DNA from: Eulemur rufifrons
Lineage: Eukaryota; Chordata; Mammalia; Primates; Lemuridae
Assembly: GCF_041146395.1 (NCBI RefSeq)
Contig: NC_090997.1
Span: forward strand, 32,653,501 to 32,717,500
Direction of reading: 5' to 3'
Length of the DNA: 64,000 bases
Position 1 is the stretch's first letter; every line of letters starts with the position of its first letter. The translations under genes were made by a program, and so were the position numbers. Below, piece after piece: positions 25,561 to 37,984 of the stretch. The notes beneath the pieces were generated by a model, which made no database searches, was not told where the DNA came from, and was given only the letters and a program-made list of their open reading frames with translations.

Positions 25561-27060
25561 AATAGTATTTTTATTCTCCTTTCAAACCCAATAATCTAAA
25601 TATGCATCAATTACAGGTTGAGTGTCTATTTTCCAGCAACTTGCTTTTGTCGCCTGGTTATCTGGATGTACTATTCTAAATTTCCAGTTCCCCTTATTAC
25701 ACTGAATATATTTCTCTATAGTTTTATGGCATCTGTGGTTGCTGATGAAAAACTTGCTTGGTTTATTGTTTAATTACCATTTCTTCTTGGTAATTTTTTT
25801 TCCCTCCTTGTAGCTGGTAAGAGTATCCCTTAATTCTTGATGTATTTCAGTTTTATGATGGGGAATCTAGGTGTGAATATATTTTTACAGATCCTGCTTG
25901 GTTCTTATAGTTCACTTTCTATTTGAGGACACACTTTTTTTCAATTTTGGAAAACAGGGCTTTTTTTTCTCTTTAAATACTACTTTGCGATTCTTTTTAT
26001 TCCTTTCCTTCTGGCAGTCCTATTTGTCTTTTAGTCTATCCTATATATTTCTTAGGTGACCGCATCATTTACTGTCTAAACTGAGATGCATTTGGGAGTT
26101 AAAAGAAGTGCCACCAATGCTTACATCAGGCAACAGATGTAAATTGGAACTCTCCCAGGCATACTGGAGTGTACGATCTCTCTACTTAGCATGCTTTCAT
26201 ATTTTATTCTCTATGCTGTTGTCTGGGCGAATCCCTCAGTAATATTTTTCAATTTATTATTTTTCTTTTATTGTCTCTGTTCCAAAAGCTGACCTCATCT
26301 TTCAAATTTTTTTATTTCAATCAATATGCTTCCAAGGTGTCTAATCACTTTGTTTTTTAATTTGTCTGACTTGTTTCATTTCTGTATGTTTTTTTATATT
26401 TTTCATTTTTTAAAAAATTATATAATTTTTTCATTTTGCCCCTTAAGCATTCAAAGCATACTTATTCTAAAGTTTTGGCTAGAACAATTTCATAAAATTT
26501 CACCTGGAATGAAATTATATCCCAATTGTTTTTTGGTAGGGTTATTTTCATAGCATTAGAACTCTTCCTGTGCTGTGAGCCTCATTTTGAATGAGATTTC
26601 CTCCTTTCTTTCTGTTTCTGCACACTTCTCTGTCTGGTGATTTGCATTTTCCTTCTCCCAACTTTCTGAACCCCACTTCCAAACCAGGTATTGTTATGGC
26701 GTTGCAGAACACCTGCCCTCGATCACAGCAGGCTTATGACTTCAGCCCTGGGCCAGGAACATTTAGCACCATCCTTCAGGTGCAATGTGTGTGTAGTTCT
26801 CTTGTTTCTGAAGTATTCTACAAAGCCATAGCCCAGAAAGTGGCTGGCTTTAGATTTTTAGCCTCTTTTCACCAGGAGGAGCCCCGCCTCCGCTCTGTTT
26901 TCAAACCTGCCGGCAGTCCACTGATCTCCATGGAGCATCTTTGGGCCTCCTGCTCTGATTGCCAGCTGCCGCTGCCTACTTCAAGGAGACCAACGTGGCT
27001 GCAGCCTCAGCTGCGCTCAGCTCTGCATTTCTTTTCTGTTTCTGGTGCATAAGGACGCCT
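25561..27060. other. Old LINE-like or unique sequence, unassigned
   Basis: Continues the T-rich texture of the antisense LINE block and then rises in GC at 26600-27050. A 153-codon ATG frame lies at 26591-27052 with an AATAAA shortly after its stop, but its protein shows no domain I know, and it begins with a Phe/Leu-rich run that mirrors T-rich DNA. Not called as a gene. Confidence 0.4.
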
Positions 27061-28955
27061 AATAAATTTTGAACCCGGACATACGTTTTGGGTCTTTCCT
27101 TTTATACTTTTGCATATCTTTGCTATGTTGGATTGGGGGGTGGGGTACATTAAAGTATGAACAAACTGCTCTAATTTGACCAGAGTACATAAAATGAAGT
27201 ACATAAATACAATAAGTTGTATTTATTGTAAACTAAAACATGTGATTCTAAAATATCCAGACTTACCAAAATTTGGAGGACATTTAGAGATAGATTTTCC
27301 TTGTACAAGTCACCAAAACATTTTTTTAAATGCACAGCAGTGGTAGTACTAATGGAAAGTGTAGAATCTTTTGTCCATAAGATAATTTAAAATATTTTTT
27401 GTGAATCCACAATTATTTCTCTTTCCTAAATTTCTTTATATGGAAATCTCCTGTGAGCTGTAGCACTTTTTGGTGCTATATGACATTATGACTTGGCTAT
27501 TTTGAAATTAGACACATTTTACCTGGTTAAAAAAGGCAAAAAATCAAATTTCCCAAGTAAAAACAATTATGCAATATGAAAAATAAATAAATAAATAGAG
27601 AAAGGAAGAAAGAAAGAAATGAAAGGGCATATTCACTGTAGTACTTTGAGTAATGCCCGGCCCTTAGTAAATATTTGTGGAAAAAATTATTGGATAACTG
27701 TCTGAGCCTCACCCCATTGCTGGTTAACGGGTGGCGGGTATATTGTGGATGGGACGGGGTGAGGAAAGCATCAGGGATCACTGATGTGAGTGTGAGAATT
27801 GGAGTGAAGAATAGAGTCAGTGTAATTGTCAGGGTGTCTGTTATTTTATAACCTGGTTTTAAAAAACAGTGATTTTTAAATTTTGACATTTTTATGTGGT
27901 TGTAAGTTTTCTGAGCCCAACCATGTTTAAATGTCACACATCCCATTTGGAGCCTATTACCGGGCTCTACTGACCACTCAGACGTGAGAAGAGACAGGCC
28001 AGCAGAGTGAGGTTATTCACGAGTGTCCTGCGCACTATGACGTGAACACGTTTGGAGGACAGGAGTGCATGAGTCATCCCACTGGTGCAGTCCTGGACTG
28101 TGGATCCTAAAGAAAAGGTCCATTCAAGGCTGACCTGGAATAGGTGGTTAGTGTTTCCGGCACACTCTACCAATCCTCATCCCATCTATTAATAAATCCC
28201 TAGAAGAGAAACCATGAGTAAGGCTGGGCTTTAAGGAACCAGACAAACAGAATGACTATGGTCCGTCCTGCAGCCTCAGCCTATGCTCTGCTCCCACCAC
28301 GGTCCCTTTCTGAAGTGCTCTGTGGGAAGCAAGGACCTCTCTTTGGATTGCTTATTCCTAAGACCCACTCCCAAGAGAAGAGCTGTTCAATACCTATTAA
28401 CTCAATCACTTTATCCTATTAAAGGAGACAAAATTTAACAAAGGGATATGAAAGTATTTTGACGAGCAGGTCTCACTCAGCAGCACAGAGTTTTCTCTGA
28501 GTCATTGTACGCTCTAAGTCACAACATGCTCTGGAGCTGAATATTCCCTTTCATTCCTCTTCCTAGGTTGACGTGTGCTCAGTTTATCATTAGCCAAAGA
28601 CTGAAGAGAGTAAACAGAACTTTGAGTAATCTCCCAAACAGGTGGGGAAGTCAGTTCCAGGAAGTTTCAAGGGCCTCCTACCTCTGAGACGAGCTTCTAG
28701 GGGTTGGAAATGTTATCACTTATAATACTGTGCAAAGAAGCCAGGCCAAGGTAAACTCATCAGAATTAAAGACTCCCTACAAGAAAGACAGGAAGGGGAG
28801 TTCCATCACAACTTGTAGTATCTGTTGGCTTTATTGCTTTAGCATTAGACTTAAAATGGCTCATAGTTGCTTCTTTAATTTCCATGCTCTTGGAAAGGAT
28901 TTGCCAGTGAAATAGTTTAGTCTTCCTTGTGATTCATATATTTCTCAACAGGGAG
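27061..28955. other. Interval without recognised genes
   Basis: Contains an A-rich simple repeat near 27577-27622 ((AAAT)n then (GAAA)n-like). The 139-codon minus frame 27527-27946 runs across that simple repeat and is not credible. Confidence 0.5.
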
Positions 28956-28959
28956 GAAG

Positions 28960-29150
28960 TGAATTTACATTTGTTTAGTCCTTCATGCATGAGATTTTCT
29001 TACATTATCTCATTTTATGCTCATATTAATATTTTGAGGTACATTTTATCTCCTTTTATATATAAAGACACTACACATCTGAGGTAAACAACCTGGCCAG
29101 GTCGTCAGCTTTAAGTGAGAGGTGGGATTGAAGCTCAGGAAGGCCACAGA
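28960..29150 (-). repeat. MIR SINE, minus strand
   Basis: Plus-strand text runs tttacattatctcattttat, gaggtacattttatctcctt, gaggtaaacaacctggccag, ggtgggattgaagctcagga, the complement of the MIR body in order. Confidence 0.8.
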
Positions 29151-29154
29151 CTCT

Positions 29155-29335
29155 TGACCCCAGTTCCCAGTTTAGTCATGTAATTCTGTGTGACTTTTAT
29201 CAAGTTGCTTAACCTTCCTGTACCACCGTTATTTCAGTTTCAAATTGGTAATAAAAAACATACCTCCTCCTAAGATTATTATAAGCTATTTAAATAAAGC
29301 ATTTGCAACATAGTTTGACACAGGCATTTTCATTT
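29155..29335 (+). repeat. MIR SINE, plus strand
   Basis: Text gtgacttttatcaagttgct, taaccttcctgtaccacc, taataaaaaacatacctcct follows the MIR consensus order. It abuts a MIR of opposite orientation, forming an inverted pair. Confidence 0.8.
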
Positions 29336-29890
29336 GTTATTGATGGAAATATAAATTGCCCCCTCTTTAGAATTAAATTTGGTAATTGTTACAAAATTTA
29401 AAATGTGCATCTCCTTTGACTCAGAAATTCCAATTTAGAATTTTTTCCTCCAGATATACTCACACATATGCACAAAAATACTTACACAGGATGTTCATTT
29501 TAGCACTGTTAATAATAGCAAAGAGTAGGAACACAAATAGAAGCATCAATGGGAAAATTTTAAATGAATCAAGATACATAAAATGCAATGTATAATATAA
29601 TCTCCAAGACATATTGCTAAATGAAAGAAAAGGTGGCATAAAATATATGCATACTATTCTGCCAATTGTGTGTGTTGTGTGTCTGTGTGCATGGGTAATA
29701 CAAGTATAAATGCTTGTGTGTGCATTAGGTATATCTTAAATTATACATAAGTAGAACTGTTTATCATTGGAAGCCTCTGAAGAAGGAGGTTAGAGACTTT
29801 GGAACTGCAGTCAGAAGAGAATTACTTTTCCTTGTATATTTGTTTTCTCTTAATTTTTTATGCAAATAGAATTTTTTTTTCACTCAAAAG
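29336..29890 (+). repeat. L1M 3' end, plus strand
   Basis: Sense text atttggtaattgttacaaaa, actcagaaattccaatttag, agcactgttaataatagcaa, ggaaaattttaaatgaatca matches the end of ORF2 and 3' UTR of an old L1. Confidence 0.75.
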
Positions 29891-30449
29891 GAATGAATTT
29901 TTAAATTACAATATTAGATTATTGAACTAAGGAGACTTGTCAGCCACTCATATGTGGGTGTATTGGGGTAATCGCTGAGTGCTGGTAGGACCCTTTGGTG
30001 CAGTCTAGGGGCTTGTGAGAATGAAGCTGCCCAATGCATGGTGGCTTATAGTCACTTCTAAGTTCCATGTGACCCCTCTGAGTGTGGAAGGAAGACTTGG
30101 ACCCAGTATAATTTTGTTAGTAGCACAATTAAGATTTAAAACAAGCATCTCAAACACATTTCTGTATTTCCTTCGTATGTTATGATGCTCCTCTCTAAAT
30201 CCCAAAATTTCTTCAGTTCCTTCTTTAACTTGCATTTGACCTAATATGTTGGTTAAACTTGTGAATTATAAAACCAGCTTGTTGGCTTCTAAGATTCATG
30301 AAATTTTCTTAATTAGCCACACAGAATGCCTGCACTCCAGGTCATTTGCCTAGAATACATAGGCTCACAGACCCCGATTAAACAGTGCATGGTGAAGGTC
30401 TGGCAGGGAAGTAGATGGGAAAGATTATCTTGAGCTATGCATCTGCTCA

Positions 30450-30750
30450 CTACTCTGTATCCTCCAAATTCTCCAGCTAATGCCGTCTTCTCAGAGAGGC
30501 CTTCCCTGATACTAAATCTAAACAAGGGAATGCCTCTACAGTCCCTTTAACTCTCCATAGCAGTGTTAATTTTTATCATCTATCACAATTTGTGATTATT
30601 TTATTTCTATTATCTGTTTTTACTTCATTTCCTGACTCCTCTCTACCCAAATGTGAACTCCACGAGGGCAGGGACTATGGTCATTTTGTTCACAAATGTG
30701 TGCCAGTACCCAGCACAAGTGCTTATTAAATATGTATCAATGTCCTTGGA
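30450..30750 (+). repeat. L2 3' end, plus strand
   Basis: Text ttctcagagaggccttccct, tgtgaactccacgagggcag, ggactatggtcattttgttc, gtacccagcacaagtgctta is the classic L2 3' end. Confidence 0.9.
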
Positions 30751-33700
30751 TCAAGCCAGACCACAAGAAAGCTATACACTTGGACAGTGACATTCCTGTC
30801 ATTGCTTTTGTAGAACTGTCTCTCAATTGTTAGCCATGGGCTTTTACCTCAGTTTGCTCTCAAAATTAGTTAGGCAAGTTTAATTTATCAATTTGCCACA
30901 AAATCAATATAGAGATGATTGTGATTATATCTTATTACCTGTATTGTCACACGTGAGCTATGTTTTCACCAGGAAAATTTATTCTACCAAATATTTGGTA
31001 GATGCCCTAATTTCATATAATGATGTTTAATAAATGTTAAAGCTTCCCCCTTCATCAGGGCTATGTTCCAGGGTTTATGTTCAAATGTAGTCACTGTTGA
31101 CTCCTATGATTGGTGTATACCTCCCACTCCCTCTTTCTGTTCTATTTTATTAACCTTATGGTAAATGTCTCCTCTCTCTTTTTCAATAGTTCACTTCAAA
31201 TACTTTTTGGTAAAATAAAATGTAAATACATTAAATTATGAAAATAAAATTTACTTTTTTCTATTTGTGTCATTATTTTTTCATTTCATTAGGTCTCTAC
31301 AGCTAAGATTTGAGTCCATGACATATTTTGGTTTTTGGCTCAATGCGATCACCATCTGGTCTCTCTCTGCCCTTAATCTTTTTCCTATTTTCTCCTGTTC
31401 CCTCCCACCAAAATGCTGTCACCAAATACATCTTTCTTTCCCATCATACTACTGTTGCTGCCACCTCCCGTATCATGCCTTGTCCCATAAGATCTTGCAC
31501 TGTGTCATAAGCACTTGCTTCAGCTCGTGCCTACCTTTGCTGTCTTCTTTGTCCTACTTATAGCCTCCTCTTGACTTCATCTTCTCTTTCTTTTGCTTTA
31601 TAATGCCTCTGATGTGCTGTAACACAAATGACTACCAATATAAAATCCCATGTCATTTGTTTCCCCTCTAATAATCCTTGGAATCCATTTACTTATAAAA
31701 ATCCTTTTAAGCCTCAGCAATAATATCCATCTATCACTACCTAGAGCTTCTAAATTTATACATTATTTTATAATTATAGTACTATTTTATTAACTGTATT
31801 GGGGAATAGTTCCATGTAACTATAAAGAAATTGTTAGAAGTAGTCCCTTAACCCCTTCTTCCCCAACCAAAAATATGATTTAATTATTTTATATATATGT
31901 ATACTTTCTCCAAAGCCTTTTCAGGATGATGTCATGTAATAAATTTAACACAAGACAAAACCAGGAAGGTAACAGGCAATTAGAAAACTGGAAAAACATA
32001 GCGCTAACTTGGAAACTGATTAACTCCTTTTTAGTTGAATAGAGGATGATAAATAAAGAATCAAGTCTGGGAAGAACAAAGCCAGAATCTTTGGCTTAAG
32101 TTTCCTCAAATGTGCAGGTATTAAAATGAATTATAATGGGGAATAGTGTTCCAAATTTATTACGTAGTACAGAGCTTATCAGGTATTAAATTGAATTGAA
32201 GACTGAAACTAAAGGAGATATCATAGAAAAATAAAGTGGAATCTTGTAAAGACCCCGTTTTTCATATAAATTGTTTGGCTGAAGCTGTTTGACTAAGAGT
32301 ACGAAAGAAAATTGCAAAGTCTCTTTACTTTAGAAATGGTTGTATTCACTGACATGCTTCAACCTGGTAATAAATCAGCTTGGGAACCTTTTACATAAAA
32401 AGATGTCACTATAAATTAGCTTTTACATTTTTATCTTAAGTAGTATCATCATAAAATATTTAATCAAGACACTAAAACTGTCAAAGTAGGTGGATAATTT
32501 GAGATCTAGTGTTTAAAAAAATCCAATTCTTTCATGTTGGCATTTTTTTCCTTGTATATAGATTTTGATTTGTGAATTTACCAGAACTTGTCATGGTAAT
32601 AATCAATAGATGATTTGTTCACAAATTTTACCTATCACAAATGTTGGCAACCACAGATGTTAATTAAATACTTTGGTTAGAAACTAATAAGAGCAGACTA
32701 AATTAAAATACACACACACACCCCCCAAAATGCTTTGCCCTATTTGGCTCTGCCACAAAAAGGAAAATATTCTCACTATGCTGCTGTTTTCTTTTGAGTG
32801 TTTTTTCAAGGTTATCTATCTTTCCATATATTCCTTAATTATATCACAAACATTAACAATTACACAGATAACGATATGTTAGGCTTCACATACAAGATTG
32901 AATGTGACCTTTTCAGCAAGGAGAATAGGAAACATATAATAAAAACTAAAGCCTAGACAGGTCACTAGGCGTCACTTTTGTGCTGGCTTCTCACACTTCA
33001 GAAGGCAGCAAGAGCTCATTTTCTTGGCTGTTTCCCAAGAATGCCATTTTGCTCGCTTCCTCCTAGCACAGGGCCCTTGTTCTCATTTTCACTGGCTCTT
33101 TGACCCACAGGCTGCACCAGTTAACTGCAGCCTGCTTTGGGCTTTTCTTGCCTTGTGACTGATTTATTTATGCATTTCTGACTTTGACCTTTGACTCCAC
33201 TATTTGTGCTCCACCTCCCTGCAACCATAGAGGCCATGAGAGAAACTTCCTGCTACGTCCCCCACTCCCTCAAGCCCCCTTGAGCTAGGCCAGCTCTGTC
33301 CTGCCTCCCATAGCGAGAGGGAGATCAGACACCCAGTCTGGGAGCAAGAAAGTCCAGATAGTAACTCAAGTGAAATCATGCCATTCAAGTGTTGAAAATG
33401 ACAACCATCACAAGTTCTTGACTATTATGTCATTAACAGGCTGGCTACATTGATCAAAAAAACACAGTTGTTATGAAGGTGGATCTGTGAATTCCTCTTA
33501 CTTTTTAAAACAGAAGTAATAAATTCCCAAGGTATAAGGCTTCAAACAACATCTGTTGACTTAATTAGAGAAGAAATGCTTCAAGGATGAATTCTTTTCC
33601 TACTCTGTTGTCTTTTCAACAGATGACGCATCCGAAACAATACGCAGGGAGCAGGTGTGTGATGGTCTGAGTCTTAGCTTGCATTTGGCAAAACTCTGAC

Positions 33701-35175
33701 TACAGAGTGAAGCCATTAGAGATGTTGTCAGTGAGATGGATGATGTTACGCATTTTGAAATTGTCCTTGACAAAGTATATAAAATGCACAATTCTTCTCC
33801 AAAGACATATCATGAATTGTTGCAAAATGTAACACATAATATACCCCTTTTCAGGGGCGAGGACTGATGTTCAGTGAGGCACATACACCCAGATTAAGAC
33901 AGGTGTCTGAAATAATTCCACTAAAATGTGTCATTGTAAACAGTTCACCGAGTCAAGTGAAGTGAGAAACATGAATGAGCTGAGTGAGAGGAGGCTATTT
34001 AAATAACATCATGAACTTCTCCTATTGTTAAATTCCTCCTTCCATGTGGGGTGGGGACCTGGTGTGGGGACCTGATCTGGGCTTTGCAGAAATAGACCCC
34101 AAGTGCTGGGAGAAGACCATGGATAATAACCCTGAATCCGGTGTGCCAGTCCAATGTGTTGACCTGAGCTTCTTAAACTAGGATGCATTTGTCCTGTGCA
34201 TAGGAAGAAATCAGAGGAACATCTGCCCAGATAGATTGGGGCAAGATCTTCACTCCTTAATAATTGATAACTTTAAAATATTATTTTATATTAAAACAGA
34301 TATATTATGAAGTACAATTTCAAATTCCCTTAGAGTTTTTAAAATGAAGAATAACAATTCAAAGAAATCTGTGTTTGCACTGATTGGCCACCCCTCCAGC
34401 TGTTGGTATGCATCTACCTGCCTTGGACTTCTGGATACTTATATGGATGTGCTGGACCAGAAAGTGGGTATCTAAGTATGGAGTCAGAATGAACAGGCAG
34501 AAGCACAACCTTAGGAAGCCTGAAGAAACTTCAGAGACCAAGGCTGAAATCCATGGAAGATTGATCTAAAAAGCTCTTCCTACCTTCCAAGAATATGACT
34601 TGTTTAGGAACTGTGAGTATGGTTCTTGGTATGAATATTAGTTTCTGAAGTCAGATAGTAACAAGGAAAGTTGGCCTTAGACATCTACTTATTCTGACTT
34701 CTCATTCAGTGCTCTTTCCACAAACCCTTAGTAGATTTTCTTGATTACAAAGTAGTCAAAAGGAAACTGGTCTGGCAGAACTCTGAAGGGGAAGTCCTGA
34801 TGAAAGCCAGCCAGGAGGAAAAGAGCAAATGACATCATAGGTAGTTATGAAATCTACTTCAGTAGAGCAATATGCAGAGCTCCTGACCACCTCCTAAGAC
34901 TAGGACAGGACGTTCTTTCTCCACTTTTGGGTCATGAGGCTTGTTTACTGAAGAATATTTCCTCGTTGGTTCCTCATCTCCCTCTCCGAGGTTCCAGAGT
35001 TTGCAGATGGCCCAGACACACACCATTGCTCTGCCAGTAAGGGAGGGATTAAAAAGCTAGTGTCCTATTCAACAAAATTAAAGGATCTACAATAAATATC
35101 AGAATGAATCTAGAACACTTTCAATTCTAGAGAATTGACTGTGTGTCACTTTCAGAAATCCTAGGACATTATTTC
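30751..35175. other. Long AT-rich interval without confirmed features
   Basis: Nothing firm. A (CA)n stretch lies near 32711. A weak L2-like stretch may cover 31340-31810. A coding-like but unidentified segment at 33560-33870 is discussed under findings. Frames at 34359-34569 lie on both strands and show no domain. Confidence 0.45.
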
Positions 35176-35179
35176 AAAG

Positions 35180-36007
35180 TGATAAAAACATTTCACTTTT
35201 AATAAAGCAATAGATTGCTTCCACCATTTCTCTGAGCTTTTCAACAAAATCAGGTGTAGGTTTTACATCTTTTAACTGATGTTGAAGTCTCCTCACATCA
35301 TTAGGTATTTTGACCAACCATTGCTGGATTTTTGCTCTATGTTCCTGCTTACAATCAATTTGCTTGAGAACTTTCAGAACATTGCCATGCAAAGTTCCTG
35401 TAGACAGAGTAGCACAAAGTTCTTTTCCAGGAGAAATGATAGATTTTGAAAAATTCCTTCAGCAAACAGGAGGCTGTCAAGAGTGCTGGACGATTACATA
35501 ACCAGAACTTTTTATTACATAAATTATATAACCAGAACCAGCCAACACATAGCGGAGAAGTTTTAGAACACCATCCCAGAAGGGCACAGGATAAAGCACA
35601 ACAGCATGATAAATGATATAAAAAATTTGTGACTCTAAAAGAAAGAAAAACATGTGTATCCCAAATCAGAAAACTAAAAAAGAGCAAACCAGGAGAAAAC
35701 TTTCAAGTTAAAGGAAAAGACAGAGGATATACTTATGCTTCTTCATAATCAACAAGAATATGATCAAAAGCAAAAAGAGGAACAAAAATGAAACAAATGG
35801 ACAGTTGACAGAAAAGTGTATAAATGCCAACGAAATATGCTTATATTTAAAAGAAGCTAAAAGAAGAGGAATAGAAAGAGTAAAAGCAGCAGAGCGATCG
35901 TGAATGCCAGTTTGAACTAAAATTACTACTGAAAGTTATACCCAGCAGAATAAACAACAGGAAGAATTTTTGAGGCTTGAAAAGGAGATAAGGGAAAAGG
36001 CAAGGAC
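35180..36007 (+). pseudogene. CCDC112 processed pseudogene, 5' part inverted
   Basis: Intronless, decayed copy of the coiled-coil protein gene CCDC112, in two opposed parts. On the minus strand, about 35180-35388 reads RAKIQQWLVKIPNDVRRLQH and then QLKDVKPTPDFVEKLREM, matching an upstream part of CCDC112. On the plus strand, 35390 onward reads KVPVDRVAQSSFPGE, then IDFEKFLQQTGG, EVLEHHPRRAQDKAQQHDK, QKQKEEQK and QQEEFLRLEKEIREK, matching the later part in order but with frameshifts and stops. The middle segment between the two parts is missing at the junction. The 3' end is cut near 36007 by hAT-like sequence, so the C-terminus and a clear A-tail are not seen. Identification rests on recall of the human protein; several independent blocks agree, so confidence is high that it is this gene and that it is non-functional. 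Confidence 0.85.
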
Positions 36008-36232
36008 GGGGGCAGGGCTCAGGTGGTGACGGTGATGGAGTGATGGGGAGCTGGGGAGCGGCTGGCTCGGCCCACTGCTCACCTCCTGCCGTCCCCTGCT
36101 TTTTAAGTTTCATGGAAGACAATTTTTGCACGGACTGCGTGGGCAGGGGGAGGTGCGTAGGGGGCGGAGCTCTGTGTCCCGGTTCCTAACAGGCCATGGA
36201 CCAGTACTGGTCTGGCGGGGCTTGGGGACCGA
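36008..36232. mobile_element. hAT-like non-autonomous DNA transposon fragments (two overlapping pieces)
   Basis: Text tttcatggaagacaattttt, gcacggactg, ggttcctaacaggccatgga, ccagtactggtctg, ggcttggggacc matches a widespread eutherian element whose ends read like 'caggggtccccaa'. A second partial piece with gatggggagct and gctcacctcctgc precedes it. Its left edge truncates the CCDC112 retrocopy. Confidence 0.6.
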
Positions 36233-36340
36233 AATGCACAGACCATTTTGAAGATACTTTGGTTTTGTCATGGCATAACAAAAATAATTGGGACAATCAG
36301 AGTGACATTTTTGAAACCAAAAAATTTGCAGTTTTTAGAA

Positions 36341-37002
36341 CCTAGAGGTAAGTTAGCTTAACAAAAATGTAAAGGTTTTTCAGAGTCATAAATTAGTAAC
36401 TTTTTAAGTATAACAAATTGATAGTGTCACATTTTTATGTAATAAGTATTTTGTATGTTTGAAGCAAAAAAAAAAAAAAAAAGAAGAAGAAGAAGAAAAG
36501 AAACTTTAGAAGAGGAAAAATATCTTTTCTTTCTATCCATCTTAGGTTCATGGGTTAGGACCCCTGTAACAAAATACAGATTAGCAAGAGAAAAAACATG
36601 CAATTTATTTCATATAAGTTTTATGTGACACAGGAGCCTTCATGAGGAAACAAAGACCCAAAGAAATAGTTAAACCCAAGTATTTGTTAATAGCAGGCTT
36701 GAAGAGTGGATGGTCATGGAGAAATATGAGACAGCGAAGAGTCTGAGGTAAGTGCAGGAAACTGGGGAAACTTAGGAAGACCTGTGTGTTCAGATTCCAC
36801 TGTCCCTTTATCTTAGAAAATAGGATGTTACTTTCCTCCAGGTGTAGAGAGGGCTCCTCTCACATGAGGGTCTTATAACCTATTTCAGGGAATGCTCAGA
36901 AAATCCTTTCTAGGTCAGAGAGATCTTCCTAGAGGTAAGTTAGCTTGAGTAACAAAAATGCAAATGTTTTTCAGAATTATAAATTAGCACCTTTTCTAAG
37001 TA
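36341..37002 (+). repeat. Direct repeat pair around 585 bp apart, with A-tract between
   Basis: Copy 1 (36341-36410) and copy 2 (36928-37002) share cctagaggtaagttagctt and tttttcag followed by taaattag. An A-run with GAA units (about 36465-36500) lies between. The intervening text (ggacccctgtaacaaaatac..) looks like an old interspersed element I cannot name. Confidence 0.7.
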
Positions 37003-37049
37003 TTCTTAGAAAACAGCTTCTGCTGTTTTCGCAGTCATTATGCCAAGGT

Positions 37050-37205
37050 GTCATATTTTAGAGTAGTATTTCTTGAACTTTATCAAAACTGAAGCACATA
37101 CCAGTTCCCCAAGGTTGCAAAGCCACAGCACAGCTGAGATCAAACCCTGAGCTGTCTGGCTCTAGAGTCCATCCTCTCAAACCACCATGCAGACTGCCTC
37201 CTAAT
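37050..37205 (-). repeat. MIR-like remnant, minus strand
   Basis: Text aaggttgcaaagccacagca, ctgagctgtctggctctaga, gtccatcctctcaaaccacc fits the reversed MIR 5' region. The first part may instead belong to a MER5-like hAT. Confidence 0.55.
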
Positions 37206-37559
37206 AGAAGAAAACTTTAAAAATCTAACAATATTCTCATAGATATTTGAGAAATTATTGTGGCCTTAAATCAGCAATAGGGTACCCAAGAAAGGAATAA
37301 ACAAAGACCGAGAAGAGCTCTTAGAGGTTAAAAATGGGAATGAGCAAAATAAAACAATAGAAGGAGCAGAAGACAATTTCTCAGATCTGCCAAAATAGTA
37401 GTTGCATGCGATTCGTCTGTGTACCACCCCAGATCTGCAGTAACTGAATCTAGCAGCGACAGCTGCTGTTCCCATGGTGATGAAGTCAGGTCACTGCTTC
37501 TGCTGCTCCTGCTGCAAAGGGGCCTGCTGTGCCAGCTGCCTTTGGTCCTTCATGTCACC

Positions 37560-37982
37560 TAAGGACACAACCCGACAGCATCTTGCCTCTAGCCCCTGCA
37601 GTATCTTTTACCTCCTACCTTAGGGATTCCTGATTGTTGCCAAGGACTCCCTTGGCACCAATAAATGTGCAACCTGCAAGTGTGTAGGAGTTATCCCGTG
37701 CAGCAATCTTTAATCAAAAGGAGATGGGACTCGGAAAATTACACTTTTTTTCTCTTCAGATGGACTCTGTGGAGAGGCATGTCTTTAAGCTTTCTTTCTG
37801 AAGATGTCCTGCAGGACCCAGCAATCAGCTTTTCACAAAGCTGTGGACTTCTCGGTAATTTCCTCCCTCTTTCCTTGCCTCTTTCTATTTTTCTCTCACT
37901 CCTGCTTCCTGTCATAACACTCCCAATAATAAGCTTTCACCTCCGGTGCTTTCTAGGACACCTAGCCTAAGACAACAATCTT
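37560..37982 (+). repeat. Candidate ERV LTR
   Basis: Text caataataagctttcacctc, gtgctttctaggacacctag, cctaagacaac resembles the polyadenylation-side end of an old LTR. The start edge is unclear and no internal region was found. Confidence 0.4.
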
Positions 37983-37984
37983 CA

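Noticed and set aside
26591..27052. 153-codon ATG frame followed by AATAAA
   Set aside because: No domain, low-complexity start, no promoter or exon structure. Could be revisited if transcript data exist.
27527..27946. 139-codon minus-strand frame
   Set aside because: Runs through an A-rich simple repeat, giving Phe/Ser/Leu low complexity.
35355..36131. 110- and 94-codon minus-strand frames near 35.4-36.1 kb
   Set aside because: They are antisense shadows of the plus-strand part of the CCDC112 retrocopy.
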